Of a stretch of 32,700 bases of DNA, positions 13,278 through 21,531 are shown in pieces. A program made the position numbers and the translations under genes. Source of the stretch: a virus; IMG/VR virus record IMGVR_UViG_3300005542_000018, positions 1-32,700 of that record, one strand, 5' to 3'. A model generated the notes under the pieces. It searched no databases. It was given only the letters and a program-made list of their open reading frames with translations, and was not told the DNA's origin. Position 1 is the first letter of the stretch; every line of letters starts with the position of its first letter.

Positions 13278-13681
13278 AGCGCACCATCTTAGCCTTAGCA
13301 TTCGCATTCGCCCTTTGCGCCAAGGCGCACGCAGGCACAACGGTCTATCGAGTCGAGGTATCGACTCCAACGGACACGCCCATTCTCCTGCAAACTGGGC
13401 CTGGCGTGCTTTACGGCGTTGACTGCTCTTCCGGGACAAGCACGGCTTTCGCGATCGCTTATGATGCCTCGAGCACGTCCGGCATCACCTTCACAACCAC
13501 TGGCAAGGCGATCACGCCCTCCATCTTCAGCAACGCAAACACGGCATCCAGCGTTCCGAACGCAGGCTGGAACCAACGTCTTGGACCGCCTGAGTTCTAC
13601 AGCGGCCTCGTAGCCTTGACGCATGGCTCAGCCATCAACTGCTTGTTCCGTGTCGGTCCTAACAACGGCGCAAACCCTTGA
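13274..13681 (+). CDS. Secreted beta-rich protein in head-connector region
   Basis: ATG 13274 overlaps the previous stop. The first 20 residues are a textbook Sec signal peptide: MKRT, a hydrophobic core (ILALAFAFALCA), and cleavage after KAHA. The mature ~115 aa are Thr-, Ser- and Gly-rich with beta alternation, and two cysteines (VDCSSG and INCLFRV) that may form a disulphide. No family recognised. It is unusual to find an exported protein between capsid and connector genes. It may be a periplasmic or surface protein carried as a moron, or a virion decoration. Its layout parallels the product of 17586-17972. Confidence 0.65.
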   Translation: MKRTILALAFAFALCAKAHAGTTVYRVEVSTPTDTPILLQTGPGVLYGVDCSSGTSTAFAIAYDASSTSGITFTTTGKAITPSIFSNANTASSVPNAGWNQRLGPPEFYSGLVALTHGSAINCLFRVGPNNGANP

Positions 13682-13698
13682 CGGGGAAGGTATGGTGA

Positions 13699-14445
13699 AT
13701 GAGTTTTCAACCTCCGACTATCGCGCAGTTCAAAGCACAGTTTCCGCGCGACTTCAAGTACGGTTCGGGGTTTGATACCGTCCAGGACGTCGACATACAG
13801 GCAGCCCTGAACATCGGCCAGGGGCTGTTCAACCCCAGCCTTTTCAGCACGAATATCCCGTCTTTCTCGACGCTCATCACTGGCGATACGACATCTGGTT
13901 CTGCGACCATCATCAACCTGTCGTCGGTCACTGGCTTGCAGCCAGGTCAGAACATCAGCGGCGTAGGGATACCAGCCAGCACAACCATCCTGCTTGTAGG
14001 CTTGACCAGCATCGTCATCTCAGCCAACGCTACGGCGACAGCGACTGGCGTTCAGCTTACCATTGGCGGCGTTTCAGGCTTCAGCGTCTCGGAGGCTCAG
14101 ATAGCCTATTCTTATTTGACGGCCCATTTCCTGGTGTTAAGCCTTCAGAACTCGGGAGGCCTTGGCGCCGTGCTTTCCTACCAGGGGCCTGCAAGCTCCG
14201 GTGGCGGCATCGTGCAGACAAAGTCAATAGACGGCGTTTCTATAGGTTACGCCTTCCCGGACTACGTCATCAACAGCCCTACGCTTTCCCAGTATTTGCG
14301 CACTGGCTATGGCCAAATTTACTTGCAGATGGCGACGCCTAAGCTCCCGGGTCGGCGCGTCATGGTAGTTGGCGGGGAACCGACGATAGACTCGGCGGAC
14401 GCCATCAACAACTTGACTAGCTTCATCCCGACGGAAGTGCTATGA
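13699..14445 (+). CDS. Head-tail adaptor (DUF4054-like) with inserted beta domain
   Basis: GGGGAAGG precedes ATG 13699. The 248-aa product starts like DUF4054 adaptors (PTIAQFKAQFPRDF, then a D-x-D-I-x-x-AL helix) and resumes with AQIAYSYLTAHFLVLSLQ (134-150) and SQYLRTGYGQIYLQM near the end. Between them, residues ~60-124 are an extra beta-rich module (PGQNISGVGIPASTTILLV core). A related module occurs in the baseplate J protein. Adaptors of this kind bind the portal and prepare the tail-attachment site. The insertion likely projects from the neck. The stop overlaps the next gene (ATGA). Confidence 0.7.
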   Translation: MSFQPPTIAQFKAQFPRDFKYGSGFDTVQDVDIQAALNIGQGLFNPSLFSTNIPSFSTLITGDTTSGSATIINLSSVTGLQPGQNISGVGIPASTTILLVGLTSIVISANATATATGVQLTIGGVSGFSVSEAQIAYSYLTAHFLVLSLQNSGGLGAVLSYQGPASSGGGIVQTKSIDGVSIGYAFPDYVINSPTLSQYLRTGYGQIYLQMATPKLPGRRVMVVGGEPTIDSADAINNLTSFIPTEVL

Positions 14446-14972
14446 ACGACGATCCTACCGTCTTTCATTTCGACGACTCAGGCATAAAGAACCTGCTCAA
14501 AGCGATGGAGTCGGATCACTTCCTGCGAGTCGGCGTCTTCGGCGGAGATCATAAGAAAGCGGGCGAGAAGAAGGCTGCGGCCAACAAGTTCGGAGGCAGG
14601 AAGAAGTCGAAGGAGTCTACAGGCATGACCAATGCCGAGGTTGGTTTCCTATGCGAATTTGGGAGACCGAAGCTTGGCAATAGGCCGAAGGTGCCTGCTC
14701 GCTCATGGCTCAGGACGCCCATCATCAACCACATCAACGATATCGCCAAAGAGTGCCAGGTCCAGTTCGAGGACCAGATCAAGGACGGCGACTCGGTCAA
14801 GTTCTTGAAGTACATGGGCGTGCGCGTGGAAGCCTACATACAGATGGCCTTTGATGAGCACGGCCCGGGATGGGATCCAAACACGCCATATACCATCGCT
14901 GAGAAAGGCTCGGCCGCTCCCAACATCGACACTGGGCAATTGCGGCGCGCCGTGGCGACTGAGGTTATATGA
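14442..14972 (+). CDS. Tail completion / HK97 gp10-like protein
   Basis: ATG 14442 overlaps the adaptor stop. The 176-aa product has a basic segment (KKAGEKKAAANKFGGRKK), then NAEVGFLCEFGRPKLGNRPKV-type sequence, PARSWLRTPI and a C-terminal DTGQLRRAVATEV. The P-x-R-x-[WF]-L and DTG-x-L-x-x-[AS] motifs are characteristic of virion morphogenesis (gpS-like) and gp10-like proteins. They act at the head-tail junction. Its location between adaptor and head closure supports the assignment. Which subfamily it belongs to is uncertain. Confidence 0.65.
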   Translation: MNDDPTVFHFDDSGIKNLLKAMESDHFLRVGVFGGDHKKAGEKKAAANKFGGRKKSKESTGMTNAEVGFLCEFGRPKLGNRPKVPARSWLRTPIINHINDIAKECQVQFEDQIKDGDSVKFLKYMGVRVEAYIQMAFDEHGPGWDPNTPYTIAEKGSAAPNIDTGQLRRAVATEVI

Positions 14973-15328
14973 GCCTGCCACTTATGTATGAAGCTTTCAG
15001 CGGACTGACACAACAGGCGCAGTTCGCCATCTTGAACAAGACTCAGGAAAATTTCAACACGGTTGAGAGTATTGAAGTGCTGGGCTATATTCAAGCATCG
15101 CTTCAACCGCTTCATCCGAGGGAGATACTCTTGAAGCCGGAAGGCCTGCGACGCTGGAAGTGGTACACGATGATCTGCAAGGACGACATGCCAGTAGGCA
15201 ATTACATCATGGACGCCCAGGGCATCCAGTACCGTATCATGTCCAAGCAGGACTGGCGCACTGGCGGCTCCGACTTCGTGCGCTACGAGATCATCCAATC
15301 ATCGAAGGCGGGTTCAGAGGCTCCCTAA
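14969..15328 (+). CDS. Head closure / collar protein
   Basis: ATG 14969 overlaps the previous stop. The 119-aa product contains GYIQASLQPLHPREILLKPE, RRWKWYTMIC and GIQYRIMSKQDW. I recognise these from collar or stopper proteins of Pseudomonas and Burkholderia myoviruses (Q-P-L-x-P-R-E-L-L-x-K-P-E-G). It would plug the filled capsid and offer the tail-docking surface. It follows the adaptor and gp10-like genes, as expected. No unusual residues noticed. Confidence 0.65.
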   Translation: MSLPLMYEAFSGLTQQAQFAILNKTQENFNTVESIEVLGYIQASLQPLHPREILLKPEGLRRWKWYTMICKDDMPVGNYIMDAQGIQYRIMSKQDWRTGGSDFVRYEIIQSSKAGSEAP

Positions 15329-15918
15329 TGCCGAAGAAAACCTACAACACGCCGACGACGACTACGATAGAGCCTGCGGTGCTGGTGGCAAATATCCTTC
15401 AAAGCGAGATGGGACTCACATCCAAGCAGATCGCGCTGGCCTATCAGAACTACGAAATACCGCCGGATGGTCCTTTCGTGGCGGTCGGCTATTTAAACCC
15501 TTCACAGCAAATTTCCAACATGGGCTATTTCGACTCGACGACAGCGACAGAGGTGCAGGAGACGGTATTCCTTCACACCATCCAGATCGAGATAATGAGC
15601 CTAGCCCCGGACAACTCAGCGCGCATACGCAAGGAAGAGATCGCCTTGGCGCTCAAGTCCTTCTATTCGCAGCAACAGCAAGATAAGAACGTCATGGGCA
15701 TTGCTTGGCTTCAAGGCGACTTCATTGATGGAAGCTACGCTGAGGAAACGGCCATGCTCCAACGCTACATCACAACTTGCGCCGTGACGGCCCTGCATCG
15801 CAAGGTGAAGACAGCCGACTACTTCAGCACTTTCCCGATCGAACTGATAACGAGCGACCAGGCAGGCCGCGAGACGGACGTCAACATCAACCCAACGGAG
15901 GCCCCTTTCGGGGGATAA
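15328..15918 (+). CDS. Tail terminator / neck protein (LIC_12616-like)
   Basis: ATG 15328 shares its A with the upstream TAA; the longer frame from 15160 overlaps the closure gene and is rejected. The 196-aa product begins with a Thr-rich tail, then VLVANILQSEMGLTSKQIAL, YLNPSQQISNMGYFDST, and an alpha-beta core (TVFLHTIQIEIMS, RKEEIALALKSFY). This resembles phage neck terminator proteins of the LIC_12616 type. The hexameric terminator caps the tail tube and joins it to the neck. Position before the sheath is standard. Confidence 0.6.
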   Translation: MPKKTYNTPTTTTIEPAVLVANILQSEMGLTSKQIALAYQNYEIPPDGPFVAVGYLNPSQQISNMGYFDSTTATEVQETVFLHTIQIEIMSLAPDNSARIRKEEIALALKSFYSQQQQDKNVMGIAWLQGDFIDGSYAEETAMLQRYITTCAVTALHRKVKTADYFSTFPIELITSDQAGRETDVNINPTEAPFGG

Positions 15919-15924
15919 AAAACT

Positions 15925-17100
15925 ATGTCTACTTCAGTGCTTCCTCTATCAACCGTCGTCTCAGTCTCGATAACTTCGGCGCCGTCTCTTCCACAGGTTC
16001 CGAACATCAACACTCTGGCTATCATAACGCAGGACCTTACCCCGGGCGGCTGGGCTGGTGGGCAGGCTTTCGCCATCTATTTCGACTTGGCTGAGGTGGC
16101 CGTCGACTTCAGCGTCACATCGAACACGTATGCCATCGCCCAGGGCTTCTTCGCGCAGAACCCGAACCCTCTGGCCGCCGGCGGCTACCTCGTCATTATA
16201 CCGCGGCTTCAAAGCCCGAGCCTTGAAAGCGTAGTCGCATGCTTGACGAGAACGCAGCCGCTGGTCTATTATTTTTCCTTTGTCATCGACCAGGAGCTGA
16301 CGACCTCCTCGCCGTCGACGTTCGCTTCTATCGCCGCCTATGCCCAGGCCAACAACATCATGTTCTTCTACACCTCGTCGAACCCGAACGACTGCAACTC
16401 TGGCTCGCCGCTGGACTTGGTAAGGCAGGCGGCTGACCAGAACACTCGGTGCAGCTATTACGGAGCGCCTCTCTTAAATGGAGCTGGGAGCCAACAGACG
16501 CAGATATTCGCAGCCTCCTACGCTTCGCGCGAGCTATCGGTTAACTTCGGCGGATCGAACACCGTCATCACGATGAACCTAAAGCAGCTCGCCAACATCG
16601 CCGCCGACAGCACGCTCACTCCGACAATCTATACGGCCGCTCAGGCCTCCGGCGTTGATGTGTACGCAGATGTCTCCGCATTCACCTGCCTGCTTACCTC
16701 CGGGGCCAACAACTGGACTGACCAGGTTTACAACCAGTTCTGGCTGCAATTCGCCTTGCAGATCGCAGGCTTCAACCTCCTGGCCGGGACCAACACAAAG
16801 ATACCGATGACCGAGCAAGGCATGTACTCGCTTAAGAACGTCTTGGCCCAGGTCATGTCGCAGGGCATCAACAACGGCTTCCTGACTCCAGGCGTGTGGC
16901 CTCCAGGGGCTACCGTGTTCGGGAACACACAGTCGCTTGTCAGGAACATCTCAGACATCGGCTACTATATTTTCAGCTCGCCAGTAGGCTCGCTCTCTCA
17001 AGCGCAGCTTCAGTCAAGAACGGCGCCGCTTGTCCAGATAGCGACCCTGGCGGCCGGAGCCATACAGAAGGTGTCGATCATAGTCAACATCTCTCTATAG
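15925..17100 (+). CDS. Contractile tail sheath protein (DUF3383-like)
   Basis: GGGGGA at 15910-15915 precedes ATG 15925. The 391-aa product has the DUF3383 sheath layout. It has an N-terminal strand (STVVSVSITSAPS), an early core ITQDLTPGGWAGGQAFAIYF, a region like GGYLVIIPRL, and a C-terminal IQKVSIIVNISL strand. The last strand is the part that weaves adjacent sheath subunits. The presence of a sheath shows that the virus is a myovirus. The tube gene follows after 9 bases. Confidence 0.8.
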   Translation: MSTSVLPLSTVVSVSITSAPSLPQVPNINTLAIITQDLTPGGWAGGQAFAIYFDLAEVAVDFSVTSNTYAIAQGFFAQNPNPLAAGGYLVIIPRLQSPSLESVVACLTRTQPLVYYFSFVIDQELTTSSPSTFASIAAYAQANNIMFFYTSSNPNDCNSGSPLDLVRQAADQNTRCSYYGAPLLNGAGSQQTQIFAASYASRELSVNFGGSNTVITMNLKQLANIAADSTLTPTIYTAAQASGVDVYADVSAFTCLLTSGANNWTDQVYNQFWLQFALQIAGFNLLAGTNTKIPMTEQGMYSLKNVLAQVMSQGINNGFLTPGVWPPGATVFGNTQSLVRNISDIGYYIFSSPVGSLSQAQLQSRTAPLVQIATLAAGAIQKVSIIVNISL

Positions 17101-17109
17101 GAGCGAAAT

Positions 17110-17580
17110 ATGCCACAGGCAAAAGGACTGACCGTATCCCTGACCGGGGACGACACCATCCAGATAAACAACCAGGTCATCAGCACGTTGTCGAACCAGG
17201 ACCCTGGGCATGTGACCTTCCCCAACGAGCTCGCCACCGTAGAGCAAGGCAAGAACGGAACGACCATATATGCCCAGAACAACATGGGCTTCGTGGCCGA
17301 CCTTAACCTGCGGGTGCTCTTGGCTGGCACGGACGACCAGTATCTCAACAGCCTCTTGCAGCAACAGAACACTTCCTTCTCCGACTTCGGGCTGATGACT
17401 TGCCTCTTCAATAAGCGCGTCGGAGACGGCAAGGGCAACATCCTGACCGTCCAGTACCAATTGAACGGCGGCGTGTTTTCCAAAGGAGTTGAGGTGATGA
17501 CCTCGGCCAGGGGCGATGTAAACCAGAGCGTGGCCGTTTGGCCCATCCGCTTCGGCAACTGGACCAGGCTCATTCAATAG
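17110..17580 (+). CDS. Tail tube protein (DUF3277 / KPP10 ORF10-like)
   Basis: AGGAG precedes ATG 17110. The 156-aa product matches the tube family of KPP10-type myoviruses. GLTVSLTGDDTIQINNQVIS, DPGHVTFPNELATVEQGKN, and NLLQQ-type central and NQSVAVWPIRFGNWTRLI C-terminal segments are characteristic. Stacked hexamers form the inner tube under the sheath. In most such phages the chaperone genes come next; here two secreted-protein genes intervene. Confidence 0.75.
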   Translation: MPQAKGLTVSLTGDDTIQINNQVISTLSNQDPGHVTFPNELATVEQGKNGTTIYAQNNMGFVADLNLRVLLAGTDDQYLNSLLQQQNTSFSDFGLMTCLFNKRVGDGKGNILTVQYQLNGGVFSKGVEVMTSARGDVNQSVAVWPIRFGNWTRLIQ

Positions 17581-17585
17581 GGGGG

Positions 17586-17972
17586 ATGATGAGAAAATTT
17601 ATTCTCGCGGCATTCTTGGGGATGATGTGCTTGTCCAAGGCATCGGCCCAGAACGTACCTCCGACGACCTGCGTGCCAGTGACCATCTCATCGTCCGTTC
17701 CGACAGAAGTGAGCGGCAACACGACGAGCGTGACCACTTCTAGCGCCACCTGGTTTGTCTCGGTTATGAACTTGGACACTGCCAACAATATCTATTGCAG
17801 CCATGACTCGGCGGTGGCGACAAGCGGGACGCATCAAGGCGTTCCAATCATTTACCAGTCGGCCGCGACGAACTCCTTCAACTGGTTTGCATGGCAGATA
17901 GGCATGCTCGAGCCTTGGTATTGCAAAGCGGCAACGGCGTCCGTTACGGCGATGGTGTGCAGATATAGGTGA
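17586..17972 (+). CDS. Secreted small beta protein inserted after the tube gene
   Basis: ATG 17586 and 17589 are adjacent possible starts behind GGGGG; the longer frame from 17538 overlaps the tube gene. The N-terminus is a Sec signal peptide (MRKFILAAFLGMMCL, cleavage after KASA, mature Q). The mature ~105 aa are beta-rich with four cysteines (TTCVPV, NIYCSH, WYCKA, MVCRYR), likely disulphide-bonded. The mature region resembles small beta-sandwich domains sometimes fused to phage structural proteins, but I cannot name a family. It breaks the usual tube-chaperone adjacency, suggesting later insertion. Confidence 0.65.
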   Translation: MMRKFILAAFLGMMCLSKASAQNVPPTTCVPVTISSSVPTEVSGNTTSVTTSSATWFVSVMNLDTANNIYCSHDSAVATSGTHQGVPIIYQSAATNSFNWFAWQIGMLEPWYCKAATASVTAMVCRYR

Positions 17973-17976
17973 CGAA

Positions 17977-19110
17977 ATGAAAAAGAGCTTTGCCGCCCTG
18001 GCATTGCTGTTCGCAGCGGCTTTCGCTTCCGCACAGACGCAGTTTCCTCCTACGTCAGGAAGCGTTGGTGGAGGAAGCAGCGGAGGCGGGGGCGGCGGGA
18101 CCGTAACGAGCGTCTCTGGCGGCACCACAGGCATCACCGTGGCTCAGCCAACGACAACGCCTACCCTTGGCGGCATCTTAAACAAGGCCAACGGCGGCAC
18201 TGGAACGGCTACGCCCGCGCTGGTGGCTGGGACGAACATCACGATAACTGGAAGCTGGCCTAACAACACCATCAACGCCAGCGCACCTACGCCGGGAGGT
18301 TCTGCCAACCAGGTGCAGTACAACAACGGGACCACCTTTGCGGGTGATCCAAATTTCAATTTGTTCGCATCCAGCGCAGTCTATACTGGCGCTCTTGGAC
18401 TCAACGTAACCTACGGCATCCAGTCAGGCACAGCAACTATAACTGGCCTCGTGACCGCTGGTTCCTTCTCAGGCAACGGCGCTTCCATCACGGCTTTAAA
18501 CGCCTCTTCATTGGCCTCTGGGACGGCTGCGGTTACGGTTGGAGGCACAGGGACCACCACAACCTTTACGCTTGGCTCTGTAGTTTTCGCTGGGGCATCA
18601 GGCGTCTACACGCAGGATAATGCCGCTTTCTTTTGGGATGATGTTCATACTCGCCTTGGAATAGGCACAGCCACGCCTGTTACGAATATCGATATCGAGA
18701 GTTCCGGGCAAGCGGCCATCACTATAAATTCCTTGGCTGGCAGCGCAAATTATATCGAGTACAAGTCCAACGGTCGCCCAACTTGGGATGTAGGGCGCGA
18801 GCTTTTAGCCGGAGACGTAGGCATGGAATGGAATAATACCGCCACCAATGTGGATCAAATGAAGCTCAGCTCGACAGGCGATCTCACGGTTTACCAAGGC
18901 GTATTCGCTTCGTCCGGGACATTCACTGGGACTATGGTGGTTGGAGGAAACAGCGCGCTTGGCACCACGCTTGGCACAGGCACTCAGGTTTATAGATGCT
19001 CTGGCGGAACCGATGCTGGCTGGGTACTGTATGGAAATTCAGGTGCTGCGCAGACGCTTTGCACTGGCGGCGGAGGTTCGTTGGTCGCGACAGGCGTGTT
19101 CTTGCCGTAA
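17977..19110 (+). CDS. Signal-peptide-bearing tail-fibre-like protein
   Basis: ATG 17977 starts a 377-aa protein. It has a Sec signal (MKKSFAALALLFAAAFASA, mature QTQF) and a Gly-rich linker (GGGSSGGGGGG). A low-complexity beta-repeat body follows, with [33 protein letters not shown] and RLGIGTATPVTNIDI. The last motifs are typical of trimeric phage fibre repeats and recur in the second fibre gene at 27042-29753. The C-terminus has two Cys (YRCSGG, TLCTGG). Fibre proteins normally assemble in the cytoplasm, so an export signal is unexpected. It may display on the host surface instead of, or besides, the virion. Confidence 0.65.
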   Translation: MKKSFAALALLFAAAFASAQTQFPPTSGSVGGGSSGGGGGGTVTSVSGGTTGITVAQPTTTPTLGGILNKANGGTGTATPALVAGTNITITGSWPNNTINASAPTPGGSANQVQYNNGTTFAGDPNFNLFASSAVYTGALGLNVTYGIQSGTATITGLVTAGSFSGNGASITALNASSLASGTAAVTVGGTGTTTTFTLGSVVFAGASGVYTQDNAAFFWDDVHTRLGIGTATPVTNIDIESSGQAAITINSLAGSANYIEYKSNGRPTWDVGRELLAGDVGMEWNNTATNVDQMKLSSTGDLTVYQGVFASSGTFTGTMVVGGNSALGTTLGTGTQVYRCSGGTDAGWVLYGNSGAAQTLCTGGGGSLVATGVFLP

Positions 19111-19124
19111 GGCTCGGGGGCTTA

Positions 19125-19457
19125 ATGGACTTTGTCTTGAAGAGCGGTGCGAAATTGACGGTGTCGGTGTCTCCGTTCGAGATAGGAAACGAGATGCGCA
19201 AGCAGTTCCGTGTGGCGGCGAAGTCGAACATAGACATACTGACTGACGATAAGATGGAGGACCTTTTCTTCCTGGCGGCACAGAAGGCGATATATGACGG
19301 AGCCAAGGTGAACAAGGCCCTCTTCGACGATCCGAAGCTTGGCGAGCAGGCGCGCGGCGACTATGACGAGATATTCGAAAAGGTGCTTGAGGTTAACCTC
19401 ACCCCTTTTTTTTCGAAAATTTCAGGGTTAAGCACAGCCTCTCCGACAGGGGCATAA
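19125..19457 (+). CDS. Tail assembly chaperone, 0-frame product
   Basis: ATG 19125 (GGGGG upstream) yields 110 aa; the frame continues further upstream to 18996 but overlaps the fibre-like gene. The product (DFVLKSGAKLTVSVSPFEIG, then LTDDKMEDLFFLAAQKAI) matches the position and size of the short chaperone (lambda G / P2 E-type). The last ~15 residues after the slippery site (SKISGLSTASPTGA) are a typical short 0-frame tail. It guides the tape measure and tube during assembly. Located immediately before the tape measure gene. Confidence 0.75.
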   Translation: MDFVLKSGAKLTVSVSPFEIGNEMRKQFRVAAKSNIDILTDDKMEDLFFLAAQKAIYDGAKVNKALFDDPKLGEQARGDYDEIFEKVLEVNLTPFFSKISGLSTASPTGA

Positions 19458-19651
19458 GGCCGGAGATAGAGGTCAACGCAGACGAGGCCTTGGCGATAGC
19501 CCTGAAGTTGGCGAGGCAGGGGTATGGAGGCGGTGACCCGGAGAGGATAATGAAGATGCCCACTGACATCGTGATGGCGGCGTTGCAGTACGAGAATTTC
19601 CTCTCAGACTACGAGCAGGCCTACCTCGACTTAAACAAAGACAATGGGTAA
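19125..19651 (+). CDS. Tail assembly chaperone, -1 frameshift fusion
   Basis: A -1 slip at 19406-19412 joins 96 residues of the 0-frame to 79 residues from the -1 frame, about 175 aa in total. The extension has no start codon of its own placed like a gene. It contains NADEALAIALKLARQGYGG, DPERIMKMPTDIVMAALQYE and FLSDYEQAYLDLN, the conserved helical T-domain pattern of long chaperones (lambda GT, P2 E+E'). Without the slip, 19458-19643 would be an unexplained gap. The fusion recruits tail tube protein to the tape measure. The end overlaps the tape measure start by 8 bases. Confidence 0.75.
19406..19412 (+). other. Programmed -1 frameshift slippery site T TTT TTT
   Basis: Eight Ts occupy 19406-19413. 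In the chaperone frame they read CCT TTT TTT TCG, giving a perfect X-XXY-YYZ heptamer (T TTT TTT). Slipping back one base leads into an open frame that stays open to TAA 19649-19651. A short stem (GCCTCT, 19437-19442, with AGGGGC, 19448-19453) lies 24 bases downstream, too far to be a typical stimulator. Confidence 0.75.
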
Positions 19652-20654
19652 AATATCGGACTTCTTCGTCGATCTTAAGGTCAAGGGCGACACCATAACC
19701 TTGAAGGACATGGTCGCGCGCATGTCCGATCTTAAGCTGACCACTCTTGGCGAGATAACCGCTCTCGGCGTTCTTGGCGACATGCTCAAAAATACCGCTC
19801 TTCATGCGATGGACATGGCCTCGAATTACACCACCTTGAGTAAGGAACTCGGCATCAATACCGACCTGCTTCAGAAGTGGCAGAACGTGGCTAGGACTTC
19901 CAACGTGCCAATTGAAGCCGTCGCTTCCTCTTTCGCCAATGTACAGAAGACGCTCGCAGGTTTTAAGATGGGGCAGTTCAACGAAGGCTTCATGCGCGGA
20001 GCCGCTTTCTTGGGAGTGCCGAATGCCGCCGCCATGAGCTACGACCAGATATTCGAGACGCTGAGAGCCAAAGTCCCGGACATGATAAAGTCCAGGGGAC
20101 GGGCCTTCACGTCAAACGCTCTGTCGCTCATGGGAATAGACCCGTCGATGATCCAGATGTTCGAACTCAACCGCAAGCAGTTCGGCTCGCGTGAGAACGC
20201 AACGCCTATTATCAACCAGGAGCAGCTCAAGCAATGGACGGAGATGAACAACCAGATCGCGATATTAAAGCAGAACTTGTTCATTCTCTCCGAGGAAGTC
20301 CTCACGCCTCTTCTCCCAAAGCTCATAGATCTAGCCAAGATAGCCGAGATCATGTTCAGAATACCGACTGGCAAGGAGATGGAGCAACATCCTATTTTAA
20401 AGGGCATGAAGCAATTTTCAGACTTGGGTGACTATGCCAATAGAGCCGGGCTATCGACGAGAGCCTTCATCGCAGGCGCAGCTCCTCGCGTGGCAGCGAC
20501 CGCAAGAACGGTGGTGCAAAATATTAAGACGGACTTCCACATCGTCGGAGGGAACGCTGAGGCTATTGCCAAGGAGACCAAACGCCACTTGGACCGCCAG
20601 CAAAGGGACTTAACGACAGCCTTGCAGGCTACCAACAGCCAGTGGGCGCAATGA
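19644..20654 (+). CDS. Tape measure protein (short)
   Basis: ATG 19644 lies in the 3' end of the chaperone fusion. The 336-aa product is largely helical: TLKDMVARMSDLKLTTLGEI, then a central region LLQKWQNVARTSNVPIEAV and QNLFILSEEVLTPLLPKLID. Family members set tail length and are ejected first. The identification rests on location after frameshifted chaperones, helical content and motifs shared with small tape measures. If the usual ~1.5 angstrom per residue holds, the tail would be about 50 nm, short for a myovirus. No peptidase domain is visible. Confidence 0.75.
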   Translation: MGKISDFFVDLKVKGDTITLKDMVARMSDLKLTTLGEITALGVLGDMLKNTALHAMDMASNYTTLSKELGINTDLLQKWQNVARTSNVPIEAVASSFANVQKTLAGFKMGQFNEGFMRGAAFLGVPNAAAMSYDQIFETLRAKVPDMIKSRGRAFTSNALSLMGIDPSMIQMFELNRKQFGSRENATPIINQEQLKQWTEMNNQIAILKQNLFILSEEVLTPLLPKLIDLAKIAEIMFRIPTGKEMEQHPILKGMKQFSDLGDYANRAGLSTRAFIAGAAPRVAATARTVVQNIKTDFHIVGGNAEAIAKETKRHLDRQQRDLTTALQATNSQWAQ

Positions 20655-20655
20655 T

Positions 20656-21531
20656 ATGTCGCTGACAGACTACGCAGGCGGAAGCCAGGTCGCCTCGGCG
20701 GTGCAGGTCGGATCGAGCGCCGTTTACAGCTCCATATCGAGCGTCCAGAATTACGTCAACGGCGTCAACTCTCAGTATGTCTTAAACCCTCATGGCATGA
20801 AGGGCATCGCTGGCTTCGTCTTCGACTATGAGGGGGATGACCAGGTAGTGCTCGAGTCGGACATCACCGACCATTTCGCGGAGAACAATTATGCCGTGCA
20901 GGACCAGATCGCATTAAAGCCCTACAAGATAACGCTGCGCGGCTTCGTGTCTGAGTTGATCCTGCCAGCGACCAGCCAGGGCCTATTCGGAGCGCTCACG
21001 ACGCTGCAAACGAGCATTGCGACTGTCCCTGCCTACCTGGGCAAGTACACTCCGCAGGCGCTTCAGAAGCTTCAGGGCACGGCTTCAAAGGCCATCAGCC
21101 AAGTACAGAACTATGCCAATACGGCAGCCCAGTATTTAAACCAAGCCAAGAACATAGCGGCCTTCTTCGGCGGCGGGACTGGCGCTCCTACAAAGCAGCA
21201 ACAGGCTTTCGTGGCTCTATCGCAGCTCAGGGACCGCCGTCAAATTTTCAATGTGCTCACTCCTTGGAAACTTTTTGAGGGCATGGCCATAGAGACGCTT
21301 GTCTTCGTGCAGCCGAAGGACTCGAAGACGATGTCGGATATCTCGGTCACCATGAAGCAGATGCGCTTCGTCGACGTGGCGAGTTCGCAGAATATCACGG
21401 CGACACACGCCGGGCGCGCCGGCTTTCAATACCAGCCTCAGAACAGCAACGGGGCTACTCCGGGAACGCCAGTGCCGACGAACCTTCTATCGCTCAACCC
21501 GATATTCTCAGTGGCGACGGTGAGGGGATAA
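20656..21531 (+). CDS. Baseplate Dit-like protein
   Basis: ATG 20656 starts 2 bases after the tape measure stop. The 291-aa protein has a helical N-terminus, then a beta domain, GFVFDYEGDDQVVLESDITD, HFAENNYAVQDQIALKP, YKITLRGFVSEL. This matches Dit-like phage tail proteins that link tube to hub. A long helical insert (about 110-185) follows. A second beta part, RDRRQIFNVLTPWKLFEGMA, SDISVTMKQMRFVDV, completes the fold. It sits immediately after the tape measure, as in KPP10-type phages. Confidence 0.7.
   Translation: MSLTDYAGGSQVASAVQVGSSAVYSSISSVQNYVNGVNSQYVLNPHGMKGIAGFVFDYEGDDQVVLESDITDHFAENNYAVQDQIALKPYKITLRGFVSELILPATSQGLFGALTTLQTSIATVPAYLGKYTPQALQKLQGTASKAISQVQNYANTAAQYLNQAKNIAAFFGGGTGAPTKQQQAFVALSQLRDRRQIFNVLTPWKLFEGMAIETLVFVQPKDSKTMSDISVTMKQMRFVDVASSQNITATHAGRAGFQYQPQNSNGATPGTPVPTNLLSLNPIFSVATVRG

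Noticed and set aside
19406-19413. T-run as an intrinsic terminator
   Set aside because: No GC-rich hairpin precedes it and it lies inside a chaperone gene where a slippery site is expected.
19437-19453. Stem-loop as frameshift stimulator
   Set aside because: It begins 24 bases after the slippery site, further than the usual 5-9 bases, and contains a G-T pair.
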